NCBI GenBank assembly: GCA_030388725.1
Contig: CP128857.1
Span: forward strand, 2,604,001 to 2,668,000
Source: Prodigiosinella aquatilis
GTDB lineage: Bacteria > Pseudomonadota > Gammaproteobacteria > Enterobacterales > Enterobacteriaceae
Direction of reading: 5' to 3'
DNA length: 64,000 nucleotides
This document shows positions 29,294-38,443 of the stretch, one piece after another. The notes below the pieces were generated by a model. The model made no database searches. It saw nothing but the letters and a program-made list of their open reading frames with translations, and was not told where the DNA came from. Position numbers and translations under genes: made by a program. The stretch's first letter is position 1. The number at the start of each line of letters is the position of its first letter.

Positions 29294-29637
29294 CTGATTA
29301 ACCTTTTACTTTCCATGTGGATCACACAGTAATGGCCGGTGAGAAATGTACCCGATAAAAATAGCATTTCACCGACATTCTTAGTGGACTTTTGTCATTT
29401 TTTCTATGTTGTCGCCAATTTTTGTAAAAAATAACCGTTTGACATGCCTTTTCACAAAAATTGGACTTTAAAGTGAACTTTATAGTCGGTTTATTATAAA
29501 GTTAAGTGCATTATCTTATCTTGGTGATCAGGTAAAAAAGTGGAATGGTGCTTTAGTCCACGTCATAATCTACATGTAAATAATTTAGTCGGTACAAGGG
29601 CAGCGCCAGTCCGACATTGCCATTACAGGAGCCTTAT
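29294..29637. promoter_or_regulatory. anmK/slyB divergent promoter region
   Basis: This 344-base AT-rich gap contains a 9-base perfect inverted repeat, AACTTTATA (29476-29484) and TATAAAGTT (29495-29503), with GGTTTA (29488-29493) in its spacer. SlyB is a PhoP target in E. coli; GGTTTA matches one half of a PhoP box, but the second half-site is poor. Confidence 0.4.
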
Positions 29638-30105
29638 ATGATGAAGCATTTTCTTGTGATTACTTTAGCAAGTGTCACTTTGGTTGGCTGTGCAAATACC
29701 AGTACATTATCTGGAGACGTTTACAGCGCATCTGATGCCAAACAGGTCCAAACCGTAACTTACGGCACAATTATTTCTACACGGCCAGTACAAATACAGG
29801 CTGGCGAAGAGAATAACATTATTGGCGCTCTTGGCGGGGCCGTCTTGGGAGGCTTCCTGGGCAATACTGTTGGTGGAGGAACCGGACGTAGCCTGGCCAC
29901 CGCCGCTGGTGCTGTCGCAGGTGGTGTCGCTGGACAAAGTGTTGAGGGAGCGATAAACCGTGTTCAAGGTGTTCAACTGGAAATCCGTAAAGATGACGGT
30001 AATACAATTATGGTGGTACAAAAACAAGGTACTACCAAATTCTATGCTGGTCAGAGAATCGCAATGGTCAGTGATGGCCGTTCAGTAACCGTTTCTCCTC
30101 GCTAA
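29638..30105 (+). CDS. slyB: SlyB, outer-membrane lipoprotein
   Basis: A 155-aa lipoprotein, the E. coli length. I start at the ATG at 29638 (AGGAG six bases upstream) because MMKHFLVI aligns with the E. coli N-terminus; ATG 29641 is an alternative. The lipobox is LVGC (Cys18 or so). A glycine-zipper region (GALGGAVLGGFLGNTVGGGT) and the C-terminus KDDGNTIMVVQKQG are highly conserved. SlyB forms rings that stabilise outer-membrane proteins under PhoPQ stress. It converges with slyA. Confidence 0.94.
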   Translation: MMKHFLVITLASVTLVGCANTSTLSGDVYSASDAKQVQTVTYGTIISTRPVQIQAGEENNIIGALGGAVLGGFLGNTVGGGTGRSLATAAGAVAGGVAGQSVEGAINRVQGVQLEIRKDDGNTIMVVQKQGTTKFYAGQRIAMVSDGRSVTVSPR

Positions 30106-30113
30106 TTGCAAAT

Positions 30114-30149
30114 CGATTAATCACCACTCTAACGAGGGGTGATTAATCG
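30114..30149. terminator. Hairpin between convergent slyB and slyA
   Basis: Twelve-base stem CGATTAATCACC / GGTGATTAATCG with a 12-base loop lies nine bases after the slyB stop. There is no real T-run, so strength is doubtful. Confidence 0.5.
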
Positions 30150-30249
30150 GCAAAATTAAATTTCAGCAAAACACTCTGTTAATGGCAATTTAATTAACAA
30201 TCAGCAGAATTTAATTTTTAAAACCAAGATTTTTCAAGTGCCATACAAA

Positions 30250-30687
30250 TTAAGACTGCATTTCATATAACGATAGAATATTGCTTTCCAACCTAGAAAT
30301 TATGGTCGCTAATTTACTAACCTCTTCAGGTGTGATTCCATTTAATATTTCACTGCGCGTTTGATCGATAACATCATTAACCGCCTGAATGATCGGGTCA
30401 GCCATATCTGTCAGCATAATGCGCTTAGCTCGGCGATCATGTACACATATATGTCTGGTAATCAATCCTTTATCTTCAAGCTGATCCAAAGTGCGGACCA
30501 ATGACGGTTGTTCAATACCAATCGCCTTCGCCAACTGAATTTGGGACTGCCCTGGGGGCAGTTCATGAATATTATGCAGCGTCACCCAGTGCGTCTGTGT
30601 AAGTTCTAACGGCTTCAAACGGTGGTCTATCAAGGCGCGCCAAACACGTACTAACCGGGCTAAATCAGATCCTAATGGCAATTCCAT
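30250..30687 (-). CDS. slyA: SlyA, MarR-family transcriptional regulator
   Basis: SlyA (called Hor or RovA in relatives) activates virulence and envelope genes, mainly by displacing H-NS, and represses itself. The 145-aa protein (E. coli 144) starts [19 protein letters not shown], nearly identical to E. coli. The winged helix-turn-helix is at about residues 45-95 ([20 protein letters not shown] and DRRAKR). The frame also opens with a GTG one codon upstream; the ATG at 30687 fits the homologues. A palindromic SlyA box lies just upstream. Confidence 0.96.
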   Translation of the reverse strand: MELPLGSDLARLVRVWRALIDHRLKPLELTQTHWVTLHNIHELPPGQSQIQLAKAIGIEQPSLVRTLDQLEDKGLITRHICVHDRRAKRIMLTDMADPIIQAVNDVIDQTRSEILNGITPEEVSKLATIISRLESNILSLYEMQS

Positions 30688-30702
30688 CACTACTCCTTAT
30701 AA

Positions 30703-30714
30703 TTAGCATGCTAA
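30703..30714. promoter_or_regulatory. SlyA operator (autoregulation)
   Basis: The perfect 12-base palindrome TTAGCATGCTAA differs by one base from the SlyA consensus TTAGCAAGCTAA and lies 16 bases upstream of the slyA start codon, placed to block its promoter or early elongation. Confidence 0.75.
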
Positions 30715-30875
30715 GTTATATCCCTGGATTGCAATCAACTCTGATTTATAAAAATGAAAATAAGACAAAACGAAAAATATATATTTATTGTAAATACAAT
30801 AAGTATTCTACCAAATAATAGTTATCTAAAAATGATCTTAAACTTAATTTATTACACAAAATATTACGACCTATC

Positions 30876-31115
30876 TTAAAACAAACTCGATTGCTCTGAT
30901 TCTGGCGGTATTGAAATTTTCTCAACACGCTGCAATCGTTTCATCCTTTGTCGGCAAAGACGTAAGACATCCTGTTTCTGAACATCGCTCATTTGTCCCC
31001 AACTAAAACGTTCCGACCGACTGCGAAAACATCCTCGGCAAAAACCCCGCTCATCAGCCTGACAGATACCACGACAGGGATTGGGTACAGGAAAAAGCTC
31101 AAGTTGCTCAGCCAC
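30876..31115 (-). CDS. ydhL: YdhL, DUF1289 family protein
   Basis: A 79-aa cysteine-rich protein matching E. coli YdhL (79 aa) across its length. The conserved cysteines are in PCRGICQADERGFCRGC (about residues 13-29), which suggests metal or Fe-S binding in the DUF1289 family, though no function is established. The C-terminus ends QSSLF as in E. coli. The ATG at 31115 is preceded by GAGGAGG. Confidence 0.9.
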   Translation of the reverse strand: MAEQLELFPVPNPCRGICQADERGFCRGCFRSRSERFSWGQMSDVQKQDVLRLCRQRMKRLQRVEKISIPPESEQSSLF

Positions 31116-31433
31116 GGGACCTCCTCCTCATCGAACCTTTTTATTGAAGCGTTGATCGTCCCGGCTGGCAAGCATTGATTAACAATAACAATAAAAATAG
31201 TTTCGTAACTATGGAAATACCAGTCAGTTTTGTCGAAATTGCGTTTTTTAGTAAAAAAGAAGCAAGCAACGAGAAAATGCTTCAGGCAAAACAGCATTAT
31301 CTCCCACCAAGAGTCGGCAGCCAGAAGACTTCTGTGACCCATGGCTTGGACTCAAACTACATGCACCGCTATACTTCTCCCATTGATTTTACCTGCAAAT
31401 TACTATTAACCACTGAAGCCAATAGAGGAAATT

Positions 31434-31841
31434 ATGCGTTTACTTCACACCATGCTGCGTGTTGGCGATTTATCACGTTCCATTAATTTTTATACCCATA
31501 TTTTGGGTATGCAGCTGCTGCGCACCAGTGAAAACACAGAATACAAATATTCACTGGCGTTTGTCGGTTATACCGAAGAGAGTGAAGGTGCAGTGATAGA
31601 GCTGACTTATAACTGGGGAGTAGACAGCTACGATCTCGGCAACGCCTTCGGGCATATTGCACTCGGGGTGGATAATGTTGCAGCTACCTGTGAGCGTATC
31701 CGCAAAGCGGGCGGTAATGTCACCCGTGAAGCAGGTCCGGTAAAAGGCGGGACCACGATCATTGCCTTCGTCGAAGATCCCGATGGCTATAAAATTGAAT
31801 TAATTGAACGTTCACAGGCCGATCTGGGCCTGGGAAACTGA
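31434..31841 (+). CDS. gloA: Glyoxalase I (lactoylglutathione lyase)
   Basis: GloA converts the methylglyoxal-glutathione hemithioacetal to S-lactoylglutathione. The 135-aa protein (E. coli 135) carries the four metal ligands of the nickel-type enzyme at the E. coli positions: His5, Glu56, His74 and Glu122. The vicinal-oxygen-chelate repeats ([14 protein letters not shown] and [15 protein letters not shown]) are clear. AGAGGAA precedes the ATG. rnt follows after 111 bases. Confidence 0.97.
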   Translation: MRLLHTMLRVGDLSRSINFYTHILGMQLLRTSENTEYKYSLAFVGYTEESEGAVIELTYNWGVDSYDLGNAFGHIALGVDNVAATCERIRKAGGNVTREAGPVKGGTTIIAFVEDPDGYKIELIERSQADLGLGN

Positions 31842-31952
31842 TATTCCCCTCATTGACAGGTGCCAGAATGGTGCCTGTTAGATCTGACGTTACTGCATCC
31901 GCCACTAAAATTTGCCATAATGCGCACTGCATTTGCTGAAGACCAATAAGAG

Positions 31953-32630
31953 ATGATGGCTGACAAAAATAACCTGAATGTCCTGAGTGCCCGTTTTCGC
32001 GGATTCTATCCGGTCGTGATTGATGTGGAAACCGCAGGATTTAACGCTAAAACGGATGCACTACTGGAAATTGCCGCAGTGACGCTCAAAATGGATGAGA
32101 ATGGTTGGTTACTGCCGGATCAGACATTGCATTTTCACGTTGAACCGTTCGAAGGCTCAATTTTGCAGCCAGAAGCACTGGCGTTTAACGGCATAGACCC
32201 GACCAATCCTTTACGTGGTGCCGTCAGTGAATATGAAGCGGTACATGAAATCTTCAAAGTCGTGCGTAAAGGGGTTAAAGATCAGGGATGCAATCGGGCC
32301 ATTGTTGTCGCACACAATGCTACTTTCGATCATGGTTTTCTCATGTCCGCTGCAGAGCGTTGTGGACTGAAACGCAATCCTTTTCATCCTTTTGCCACCT
32401 TTGATACCGCAGCGCTCAGTGGATTGGTAGTAGGACAGACAGTCCTGGCTAAAGCCTGCATTACTGCCGGTGTCCCATTTGATCCCAGTCAGGCTCACTC
32501 TGCCTTGTATGATACCCAACAGACCTCAATGCTCTTCTGTGAGTTGGTAAATCGCTGGAAACGAATGGGGGGATGGCCAACAGTCACGCAACCGGAAGCA
32601 GAACCTTCACCTGCTCATAGCGAAGACTGA
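31953..32630 (+). CDS. rnt: RNase T
   Basis: RNase T trims the 3' ends of tRNAs and other stable RNAs. The 225-aa protein has DEDDh exonuclease motifs: IDVETAGF (Asp and Glu, about residues 23-30), [11 protein letters not shown] (Asp) and HSALYDT (His and Asp). The start is ambiguous between ATG 31953 and ATG 31956; the second aligns better with E. coli (MADKNNL). A strong bidirectional terminator follows. Confidence 0.96.
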   Translation: MMADKNNLNVLSARFRGFYPVVIDVETAGFNAKTDALLEIAAVTLKMDENGWLLPDQTLHFHVEPFEGSILQPEALAFNGIDPTNPLRGAVSEYEAVHEIFKVVRKGVKDQGCNRAIVVAHNATFDHGFLMSAAERCGLKRNPFHPFATFDTAALSGLVVGQTVLAKACITAGVPFDPSQAHSALYDTQQTSMLFCELVNRWKRMGGWPTVTQPEAEPSPAHSED

Positions 32631-32631
32631 T

Positions 32632-32661
32632 ATTTTCAGGCGGTGGTTACCGCCTGAAAAT
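32632..32661. terminator. Bidirectional terminator rnt/grxD
   Basis: A perfect 13-base stem ATTTTCAGGCGGT / ACCGCCTGAAAAT with a GGTT loop sits between the convergent rnt and grxD genes, with T/A runs built into the stem ends. Confidence 0.75.
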
Positions 32662-32690
32662 CATCGCGCACAAAATAACATAATGTCGAT

Positions 32691-33044
32691 TTATTGTTGC
32701 TGACCATCTTCCTGGGACGAGTATTTTTCTGCAGTATCCTTGATAAGTTGCTGTAACTCACCACGCTGATACATTTCAATGATGATATCGCATCCACCGA
32801 CCAGTTCACCGTCTACCCATAGCTGAGGGAAAGTGGGCCAATTGGCATATTTGGGCAATTCTGTACGAATCTCTGGGTTCTGCAAAATATCAACATAAGC
32901 AAAACGCTCGCCGCATGCTGACAACGCCTGTACCGCCTGAGCAGAAAAGCCACAGCTTGGCAATTTTGGAGAGCCTTTCATATATAGCAGAATAGGGTTT
33001 TCAGCGATCTGGAGCTGAATTTTTTCAATTGTCGTTGTCGTCAT
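32691..33044 (-). CDS. grxD: Monothiol glutaredoxin GrxD
   Basis: Grx4-type monothiol glutaredoxin, 117 aa (E. coli 115), which binds a bridging [2Fe-2S] cluster, often with BolA, and serves Fe-S trafficking. The active-site CGFS begins at Cys31 (LPSCGFSAQ), and the glutathione-binding segments WPTFPQLWVDGELVGGCDI follow. It fits with the suf operon elsewhere in the window as part of Fe-S supply. Confidence 0.96.
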   Translation of the reverse strand: MTTTTIEKIQLQIAENPILLYMKGSPKLPSCGFSAQAVQALSACGERFAYVDILQNPEIRTELPKYANWPTFPQLWVDGELVGGCDIIIEMYQRGELQQLIKDTAEKYSSQEDGQQQ

Positions 33045-33386
33045 TCTATTGCTTCCTCAAGCACGTGATGGCTATACGATTGATCCGCCGCCATCAACAT
33101 CAGTTATAGATATTACCAATATCACATTGACTCTTTTGTATTGTAACGATAGCGGCAGTCACAAAAAAACGTTATCTTTTGTAGGGTTTTAAACCAGGGC
33201 TATCATTAGATAATGATTGGTGAAATCTGATGCAGAAACTGATGATAATCACACCATAATTACACTCGTTAACGATTTTTCACTATTTTGTTGTAATAAA
33301 ACGGCTATTCTCACTTTTTTATCGTCCCATTTTCAGGAATACTGTGGAAATCGAGCGATTGAGGACGACATTCAGTCATAATAATT
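33045..33386. other. grxD/mepH divergent intergenic region
   Basis: This 342-base AT-rich gap must hold the promoters of grxD and mepH. I see no ORF, RNA gene or recognisable operator. Confidence 0.4.
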
Positions 33387-34286
33387 ATGCGGTTATTTGT
33401 TACCTTTTTCTTGTTATTTTTTAGCAACTTGTTTTTTAATTTGGCACAAGCCGCACCTCACGCTGTGGCGGTTTCCCTGCATAAACTCAATGTGGGCGTA
33501 ACCGACACGGTTGATACAAGAAAAAACAAACCGTCCAAAAACACCAAGAAAGCCACAGTACCGACACACGATAAAAAAGAGAGGGGCAGTAAGGGATACT
33601 CGCTAAAAACGACTAAAACAGTACATTCCCACAGCAAAGCCACACGAAACTCAGCCGCTCATCCAACACATCTGACTAGATCATCGACCAAACATCGCAC
33701 GAAAACCCATGAGACTAAAGCAAAAGAAATCAAGCATGTGGCATCGAAAAGACACGTTGAAAACGGTGAACCTACACATCACAGAACGCAAGATAGAAAA
33801 AAAATAGCAGCACGGACCAAAAGCAGAGAAAGCAAGCACAAGAAAGCACTACCCCTTAGTCTTATGCGCAGAAAGCATTACCAACACGTCAAGTTGACTG
33901 CAATGAATAAGCTGCTAAAGCAGATTGGGAAACCCTATCACTGGGGAGGCGCTTCACCTGCTGCCGGATTTGATTGCAGCGGATTGATCTATTACGCCTA
34001 CAAGGACGTAGTAAAAATACCTATCCCACGTACAGCTAATGAAATGTTCCACCTGCGTGATGCAGCACCGATCAAAAAGAGCGAGCTGGAAAGAGGTGAT
34101 CTAGTGTTCTTCCACATTAGCAATCGCGGTGCAGCCGACCATGTCGGGGTTTACCTTGGTAATGGACGTTTTATTCAGTCCCCTCGGACAGGTTCTGATA
34201 TCAAGATCAGCAAATTGAGCGGAAATTATTGGCAAGAACACTATGTCGGCGCACGCCGTGTAGTCACGCCAAAGACCGTTCGCTGA
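33387..34286 (+). CDS. mepH: MepH-like peptidoglycan endopeptidase, NlpC/P60 family
   Basis: A 299-aa secreted NlpC/P60 hydrolase (E. coli MepH 271 aa) that cleaves D-Ala-mDAP cross-links in murein. A signal peptide (about residues 1-23, ending AQAA) is followed by a long, very basic low-complexity linker (about 30-165, rich in Lys, His, Thr, Arg) and the C-terminal catalytic domain. The nucleophile Cys is in GFDCSGL and the catalytic His in ADHVGVYLGNGRF. The linker is longer than in E. coli. In E. coli sodB and ydhP lie between mepH and purR; they are absent here. Confidence 0.92.
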   Translation: MRLFVTFFLLFFSNLFFNLAQAAPHAVAVSLHKLNVGVTDTVDTRKNKPSKNTKKATVPTHDKKERGSKGYSLKTTKTVHSHSKATRNSAAHPTHLTRSSTKHRTKTHETKAKEIKHVASKRHVENGEPTHHRTQDRKKIAARTKSRESKHKKALPLSLMRRKHYQHVKLTAMNKLLKQIGKPYHWGGASPAAGFDCSGLIYYAYKDVVKIPIPRTANEMFHLRDAAPIKKSELERGDLVFFHISNRGAADHVGVYLGNGRFIQSPRTGSDIKISKLSGNYWQEHYVGARRVVTPKTVR

Positions 34287-34346
34287 TGTAACATCCTCTT
34301 TAAGCTCAAGATACCTGGGTATACCGCACCGAGAGATACTCCAACT

Positions 34347-34378
34347 GACAACGGGACCTTCCGGTCCCGTTGTCTTTC
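34347..34378 (+). terminator. Terminator after mepH
   Basis: A perfect 12-base stem GACAACGGGACC / GGTCCCGTTGTC with a TTCC loop, followed by TTTCTGTCTT, lies about 60 bases after the mepH stop. Confidence 0.8.
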
Positions 34379-34435
34379 TGTCTTGTCATGCCAGAAATGA
34401 CTAATTTAGTGGCTTTACGCTGTAACTGAAGCTTA

Positions 34436-34525
34436 TCAGTTCAGCACTGCTGTAAAACTGAACGCCATGATAATGGCCAATGCACACACTGTGGTTAACA
34501 GCGACATTTTTAGAGCCGTATCCAT
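34436..34525 (-). CDS. ynhF: YnhF, small membrane protein (29 aa)
   Basis: An ATG at 34525 behind a very strong ribosome site (AAAGGAGG) encodes a 29-aa peptide beginning MDTALKMSLLTT and ending FTAVLN. Its length, pattern and position next to purR match E. coli YnhF (29 aa, beginning MSTDLKFSLVTT), a verified small inner-membrane protein of unknown function. One transmembrane helix spans about residues 7-26. Confidence 0.82.
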   Translation of the reverse strand: MDTALKMSLLTTVCALAIIMAFSFTAVLN

Positions 34526-34908
34526 AAATACCTCCTTTGCAGACTCAGTATTGACATTCGTTATTGTAATCAGAATGGGTTTATTACCCCAAACCAGACC
34601 ATAAATACTACCAATAGTAGTGGGTATATGGAAACTTTCTCTTAAATTTAATCGAGAAATCCTCTTCGAATATCGCAGACATAATATGAATTAGCACTTC
34701 CACTTTTGGATTAAATCGGACAGAATTTGCAGTTTACTGTACACACCCTGCGTTGGTCGAAAGCGTCAACCTTGCCCTTCAGGTCTAAACCGCCGACACT
34801 CTCCTTCTGAAGTTCTGCTTTCGTGGTCAGAAAGAGAACTATTCACGCAGGCAAACGATTAACCATTTACTTACTGCTGTAATCAGGTGAGTTCAGGAGT
34901 CATTTTAC
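34526..34908. other. ynhF/purR intergenic region
   Basis: This 383-base stretch holds the divergent ynhF and purR promoters and the PurR operator at 34849-34864. Nothing else is recognised. Confidence 0.45.
34849..34864 (+). promoter_or_regulatory. PurR operator (autoregulation)
   Basis: AGGCAAACGATTAACC closely resembles the E. coli purR O1 operator (AGGCAAACGTTTACCT) and the general PUR box. It lies 45 bases before the purR start, so purR is probably self-repressed when purine corepressor is present. Confidence 0.7.
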
Positions 34909-35934
34909 ATGGCAACGATTAAAGATGTGGCAAAGCGCGCAGGTGTTTCTACCACTACCGTATCACACGTGATCAATAAAACACGTTTCGTCGCCGAAGA
35001 TACTAAAGCTGCCGTGAGGGCAGCCATCAAAGAATTACATTATTCACCAAGTGCCGTTGCCCGCAGCTTGAAAGTTAATCATACAAAATCCATTGGACTG
35101 CTTGCGACCTCAAGTGAGGCACCCTACTTTGCAGAAATTATCGAATCTGTTGAGAATAGTTGCTACGCAAAAGGATACACACTAATTCTGTGTAATTCCC
35201 ACAACAATCTGGATAAGCAACGTGCTTATCTCTCCATGCTGGCACAAAAACGGGTAGATGGATTACTGATAATGTGCGCTGAATACCCGCCAGCACTGCT
35301 TTCCATGTTGGAAGATTATCGTAACATTCCTATGGTCGTGATGGATTGGGGCAAGGGGCACAGTGATTTTACCGATACCATTATTGATAACGCCTTTGAA
35401 GGTGGCTATATGGCAGGTCGTTACCTGATTGAGCGTGGTCACCGCGACATCGGTGCCATTCCCGGTCTGCAAGAGCGGAATACGGGTAGTGGGCGTTACT
35501 TGGGTTTTCTTAAGGCCCTGAAAGAATCGCATATCACAATACATGAAGAGTGGATTGTTCAAGGCGATTTTGAACCGGAATCCGGCTATAAAGCCATGCA
35601 TCAGATACTGGCACAAAAGCATCACCCAACAGCCGTCTTCTGTGGTGGTGACATCATGGCCATGGGGGCAATCTGTGCAGCTGACGAACTCGGCTTACGT
35701 GTACCGCAGGATATTTCGGTGATCGGGTATGATAATGTACGACACTCTCGTTATTTCACACCAGCGCTGACAACGGTGCATCAACCCAAAGAGCGTTTGG
35801 GGCAGTCTGCATTATCTATGCTACTGGATCGGATTGTCAGCAAACGTGAAGAAGCACAGGTCATTGAAGTCCACCCTACCTTGATTGAACGACGCTCTGT
35901 CGCAGATGGTCCGTTCCGTGATTATCGCCGTTAA
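34909..35934 (+). CDS. purR: PurR, purine repressor
   Basis: LacI-family repressor of purine synthesis, 341 aa exactly as in E. coli, with hypoxanthine or guanine as corepressor. The helix-turn-helix is at residues 4-23 ([20 protein letters not shown]), and the hinge helix with minor-groove Leu is in [13 protein letters not shown] (about 47-59). The C-terminal sugar-binding-like domain contains the expected [11 protein letters not shown]. The operator above shows autoregulation. Confidence 0.96.
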   Translation: MATIKDVAKRAGVSTTTVSHVINKTRFVAEDTKAAVRAAIKELHYSPSAVARSLKVNHTKSIGLLATSSEAPYFAEIIESVENSCYAKGYTLILCNSHNNLDKQRAYLSMLAQKRVDGLLIMCAEYPPALLSMLEDYRNIPMVVMDWGKGHSDFTDTIIDNAFEGGYMAGRYLIERGHRDIGAIPGLQERNTGSGRYLGFLKALKESHITIHEEWIVQGDFEPESGYKAMHQILAQKHHPTAVFCGGDIMAMGAICAADELGLRVPQDISVIGYDNVRHSRYFTPALTTVHQPKERLGQSALSMLLDRIVSKREEAQVIEVHPTLIERRSVADGPFRDYRR

Positions 35935-36284
35935 TTCAGACAATTTACTTATTGCTGCCTTATTTCATTAAATTTTTAACCACTGCTTCAGACTATTTAT
36001 GCTTGTCCACAGGCTGAAGCAGTCATAGACTTGCTATTGCCTTATGTGAACATAACAGGCAAACAAGACATACTGAATAGTTTTACTATCCTTATACTCA
36101 GACTGCCGAACTCCTTCGTCGTCTAATTTGGATAGGTGCTTTCCATACCAACGTTTCTCTTATTTATTTCTCTGAAATAGTTCAGAGAGTAAACGATGGA
36201 TAAGCATCCACCGATTCTTATTACAGGTGAAAATTGTCTATGTTGTTCCTTGCTGTAATTCAAATGGCAAGGTAGGGAGAGATT
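35935..36284. other. purR-cfa intergenic region
   Basis: This 350-base gap contains a 10-base perfect inverted repeat ACTGCTTCAG / CTGAAGCAGT (35982-35991 and 36014-36023), probably ending purR, and a smaller hairpin CTCTGAA-ATAG-TTCAGAG (36169-36186) in the likely cfa leader. E. coli cfa has two promoters and an sRNA-controlled leader; I cannot place the equivalents here. Confidence 0.45.
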
Positions 36285-37436
36285 ATGAGTTCGTCTTATA
36301 TAGAGGAGCTGGGTAGGCATAATACGTCCTGGTTCCAGATTGTGCATGAAATGCTGTCAATGGCTGACATCACTATTAATGGTTCACGACCTTTTGATAT
36401 CACGGTCAAGAACACCGATTTTTATAAACGCATTCTGCGTGAAGGCTCTTTGGGTCTTGGTGAGAGTTACATGGACGGCTGGTGGGAGTGTGAACGTCTG
36501 GATATGTTTTTCCATCGGGTACTGCGAGCCGGATTGGAAAAAAAAATACCGCAGCGCTGGCGCGATTTGATGCGGATTCTACTTGCACGAGTCATCAATC
36601 TTCAATCAAAAAGACGATCCTGGATTGTAGGGAAAGAGCATTACGACCTCGGCAATGACCTTTTCTCACTGATGCTTGATCCATACATGCAATATTCCTG
36701 TGGTTATTGGAAACAGGCAGACACCCTGGAACAAGCTCAGGAAGATAAACTTCGTATGATTTGCGAAAAGTTACAACTGCGTCGCGGCATGACACTGCTG
36801 GATATTGGCTGCGGTTGGGGCGGACTAGCGGCATTTGCAGCTCGTCACTACGGTGTATCGGTCACAGGTGTCACTATTTCTCGTGAACAGCAGAAACTGG
36901 CTCAGCAGCGGTGCCAGGAACTGGATGTCACGATTTTATTACAGGATTATCGCGATCTGAATCTCCAATTTGACCGCATCGTTTCTGTTGGTATGTTTGA
37001 ACACGTCGGCCCCAAAAATTACGACACTTATTTCCAAATGGTACGTAAAACCCTGAAGCCCAACGGCCTCTTCCTGCTACATACTATTGGTGCCAACAAA
37101 ACGAATCTTGAAGTCGACCCCTGGATCAACAAATATATTTTCCCTAATGGTTGCCTACCGTCGGTCCGACATATTGCCCAATCCAGTGAACCTTATCTGG
37201 TCATGGAAGACTGGCACAACTTTGGAGCTGACTATGATCGAACGCTGATGACTTGGCATGCACGTTTTCAACAACATTGGTCCGAACTGTCAGCGAATTA
37301 CCCTGAAAAATTCCACCGCATGTTCAGTTACTATCTGAACGCCTGTGCTGGTGCCTTTCGCGCACGGGATATTCAACTGTGGCAGGTGCTATTCAGTGTT
37401 GACGGCGTTGAAGGTGGGATACGCGTCCCCCACTGA
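36285..37436 (+). CDS. cfa: Cyclopropane-fatty-acyl-phospholipid synthase
   Basis: Cfa methylates unsaturated phospholipid acyl chains with S-adenosylmethionine, usually on entry to stationary phase or acid stress. The 383-aa protein (E. coli 382) has the SAM motif LLDIGCGWGGLA (about residues 168-179), VGMFEHVGPKNY, and the active-site Cys segment LNACAGAFRARDIQLWQ near the C-terminus. GGGAGAG precedes the ATG. It converges with ribE. Confidence 0.97.
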   Translation: MSSSYIEELGRHNTSWFQIVHEMLSMADITINGSRPFDITVKNTDFYKRILREGSLGLGESYMDGWWECERLDMFFHRVLRAGLEKKIPQRWRDLMRILLARVINLQSKRRSWIVGKEHYDLGNDLFSLMLDPYMQYSCGYWKQADTLEQAQEDKLRMICEKLQLRRGMTLLDIGCGWGGLAAFAARHYGVSVTGVTISREQQKLAQQRCQELDVTILLQDYRDLNLQFDRIVSVGMFEHVGPKNYDTYFQMVRKTLKPNGLFLLHTIGANKTNLEVDPWINKYIFPNGCLPSVRHIAQSSEPYLVMEDWHNFGADYDRTLMTWHARFQQHWSELSANYPEKFHRMFSYYLNACAGAFRARDIQLWQVLFSVDGVEGGIRVPH

Positions 37437-37444
37437 GGATTGAC

Positions 37445-37473
37445 GTGGCCGCCAGCTTTATGCTGACGGCCAC
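37445..37473. terminator. Hairpin between convergent cfa and ribE
   Basis: Stem GTGGCCG-C-CAGC / GCTG-A-CGGCCAC with one internal mismatch lies nine bases after the cfa stop and is followed by ATTTTATT on plus. Confidence 0.65.
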
Positions 37474-37479
37474 ACTATT

Positions 37480-38127
37480 TTATTCTGTTGCTTCTGTGGC
37501 CGGATCTTGTTGACGGTGAGATTGATTCGACAATACACGCTCAACCGTATCCACGATCGCCTGTGTCTGTGGATCAATCTCAATATTCACACGATCACCC
37601 AACCGTTTTTGCCCCAGCGTAGTCCGGTTTAACGTTTCAGGGATAAGATGCACGCAAAAACGACTGCGAGTAACTTCACCAATAGTCAAGCTGATACCGT
37701 CAATACCAATGAACCCTTTGTGTAATACATATTTCATCAAGGCATCATCCGACATTCGAAACCAGATCTGGTGATTATTTTCCGAGGTCAGAATTTTAAC
37801 GATGTCTGCCGTACAGATGATGTGACCCGACATAACATGCCCACCGACTTCATCACCGAACCTGGCAGCGCGCTCTAAATTGACTGAATCACCTACGTTC
37901 AAGTTACCGAGATTGGTCAAACGCAGTGTTTCTTTCATCAAATCAAAACTGACTCGCGCCCCGTCAATCGCGCTCACGGTCAAACAGCAACCGTTATGAG
38001 CAACAGATGCGCCTGGCACCAGCCCTGATAACATTTCAGGCGGAAATTGAACAATGTGCGTGCGAAAATTGGTTTTTTCATCAATGGACACAACAGGAGC
38101 CGTGCCCTGAACAATACCGGTAAACAT
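37480..38127 (-). CDS. ribE: Riboflavin synthase alpha chain
   Basis: This enzyme dismutates 6,7-dimethyl-8-ribityllumazine to riboflavin; in E. coli it is named ribC or ribE. The 215-aa protein (E. coli 213) shows the two tandem lumazine-binding domains, the first opening [10 protein letters not shown] and the second containing GHVMSGHI and [14 protein letters not shown]. Together with ribA it covers two steps of the riboflavin pathway in the window. It is divergent from mdtK, as in E. coli. Confidence 0.96.
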   Translation of the reverse strand: MFTGIVQGTAPVVSIDEKTNFRTHIVQFPPEMLSGLVPGASVAHNGCCLTVSAIDGARVSFDLMKETLRLTNLGNLNVGDSVNLERAARFGDEVGGHVMSGHIICTADIVKILTSENNHQIWFRMSDDALMKYVLHKGFIGIDGISLTIGEVTRSRFCVHLIPETLNRTTLGQKRLGDRVNIEIDPQTQAIVDTVERVLSNQSHRQQDPATEATE

Positions 38128-38443
38128 GCGGAGTGCCTCTTAAATTCGTTTAAAAAATGCAGTGTCAACGGACCATATACATTAATACCAACTTGATTCC
38201 AACATTATCCAGGCAGTTTGCACGATATTAAAAAGAAAACCAAACTTGATTACCGAGTAAAAGCGCTATTGAATCAGCGCATTTTCCGGCATTGCGACAT
38301 AATCGCAATAGAACAGGAGAAATGGTAATTCATTGGTTTACTGCTGATAAATCGTTACAATGCCCGCTCTTTTTATGTAAAAAAGGATGATTGTCTTTCT
38401 CTCTGGTTGAGATATCTATCGATCCTATTAGGAAGGTGTGTTC
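38128..38443. other. ribE/mdtK divergent intergenic region
   Basis: This 316-base AT-rich gap should contain both promoters. No FMN riboswitch features or other operator are visible. Confidence 0.4.
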
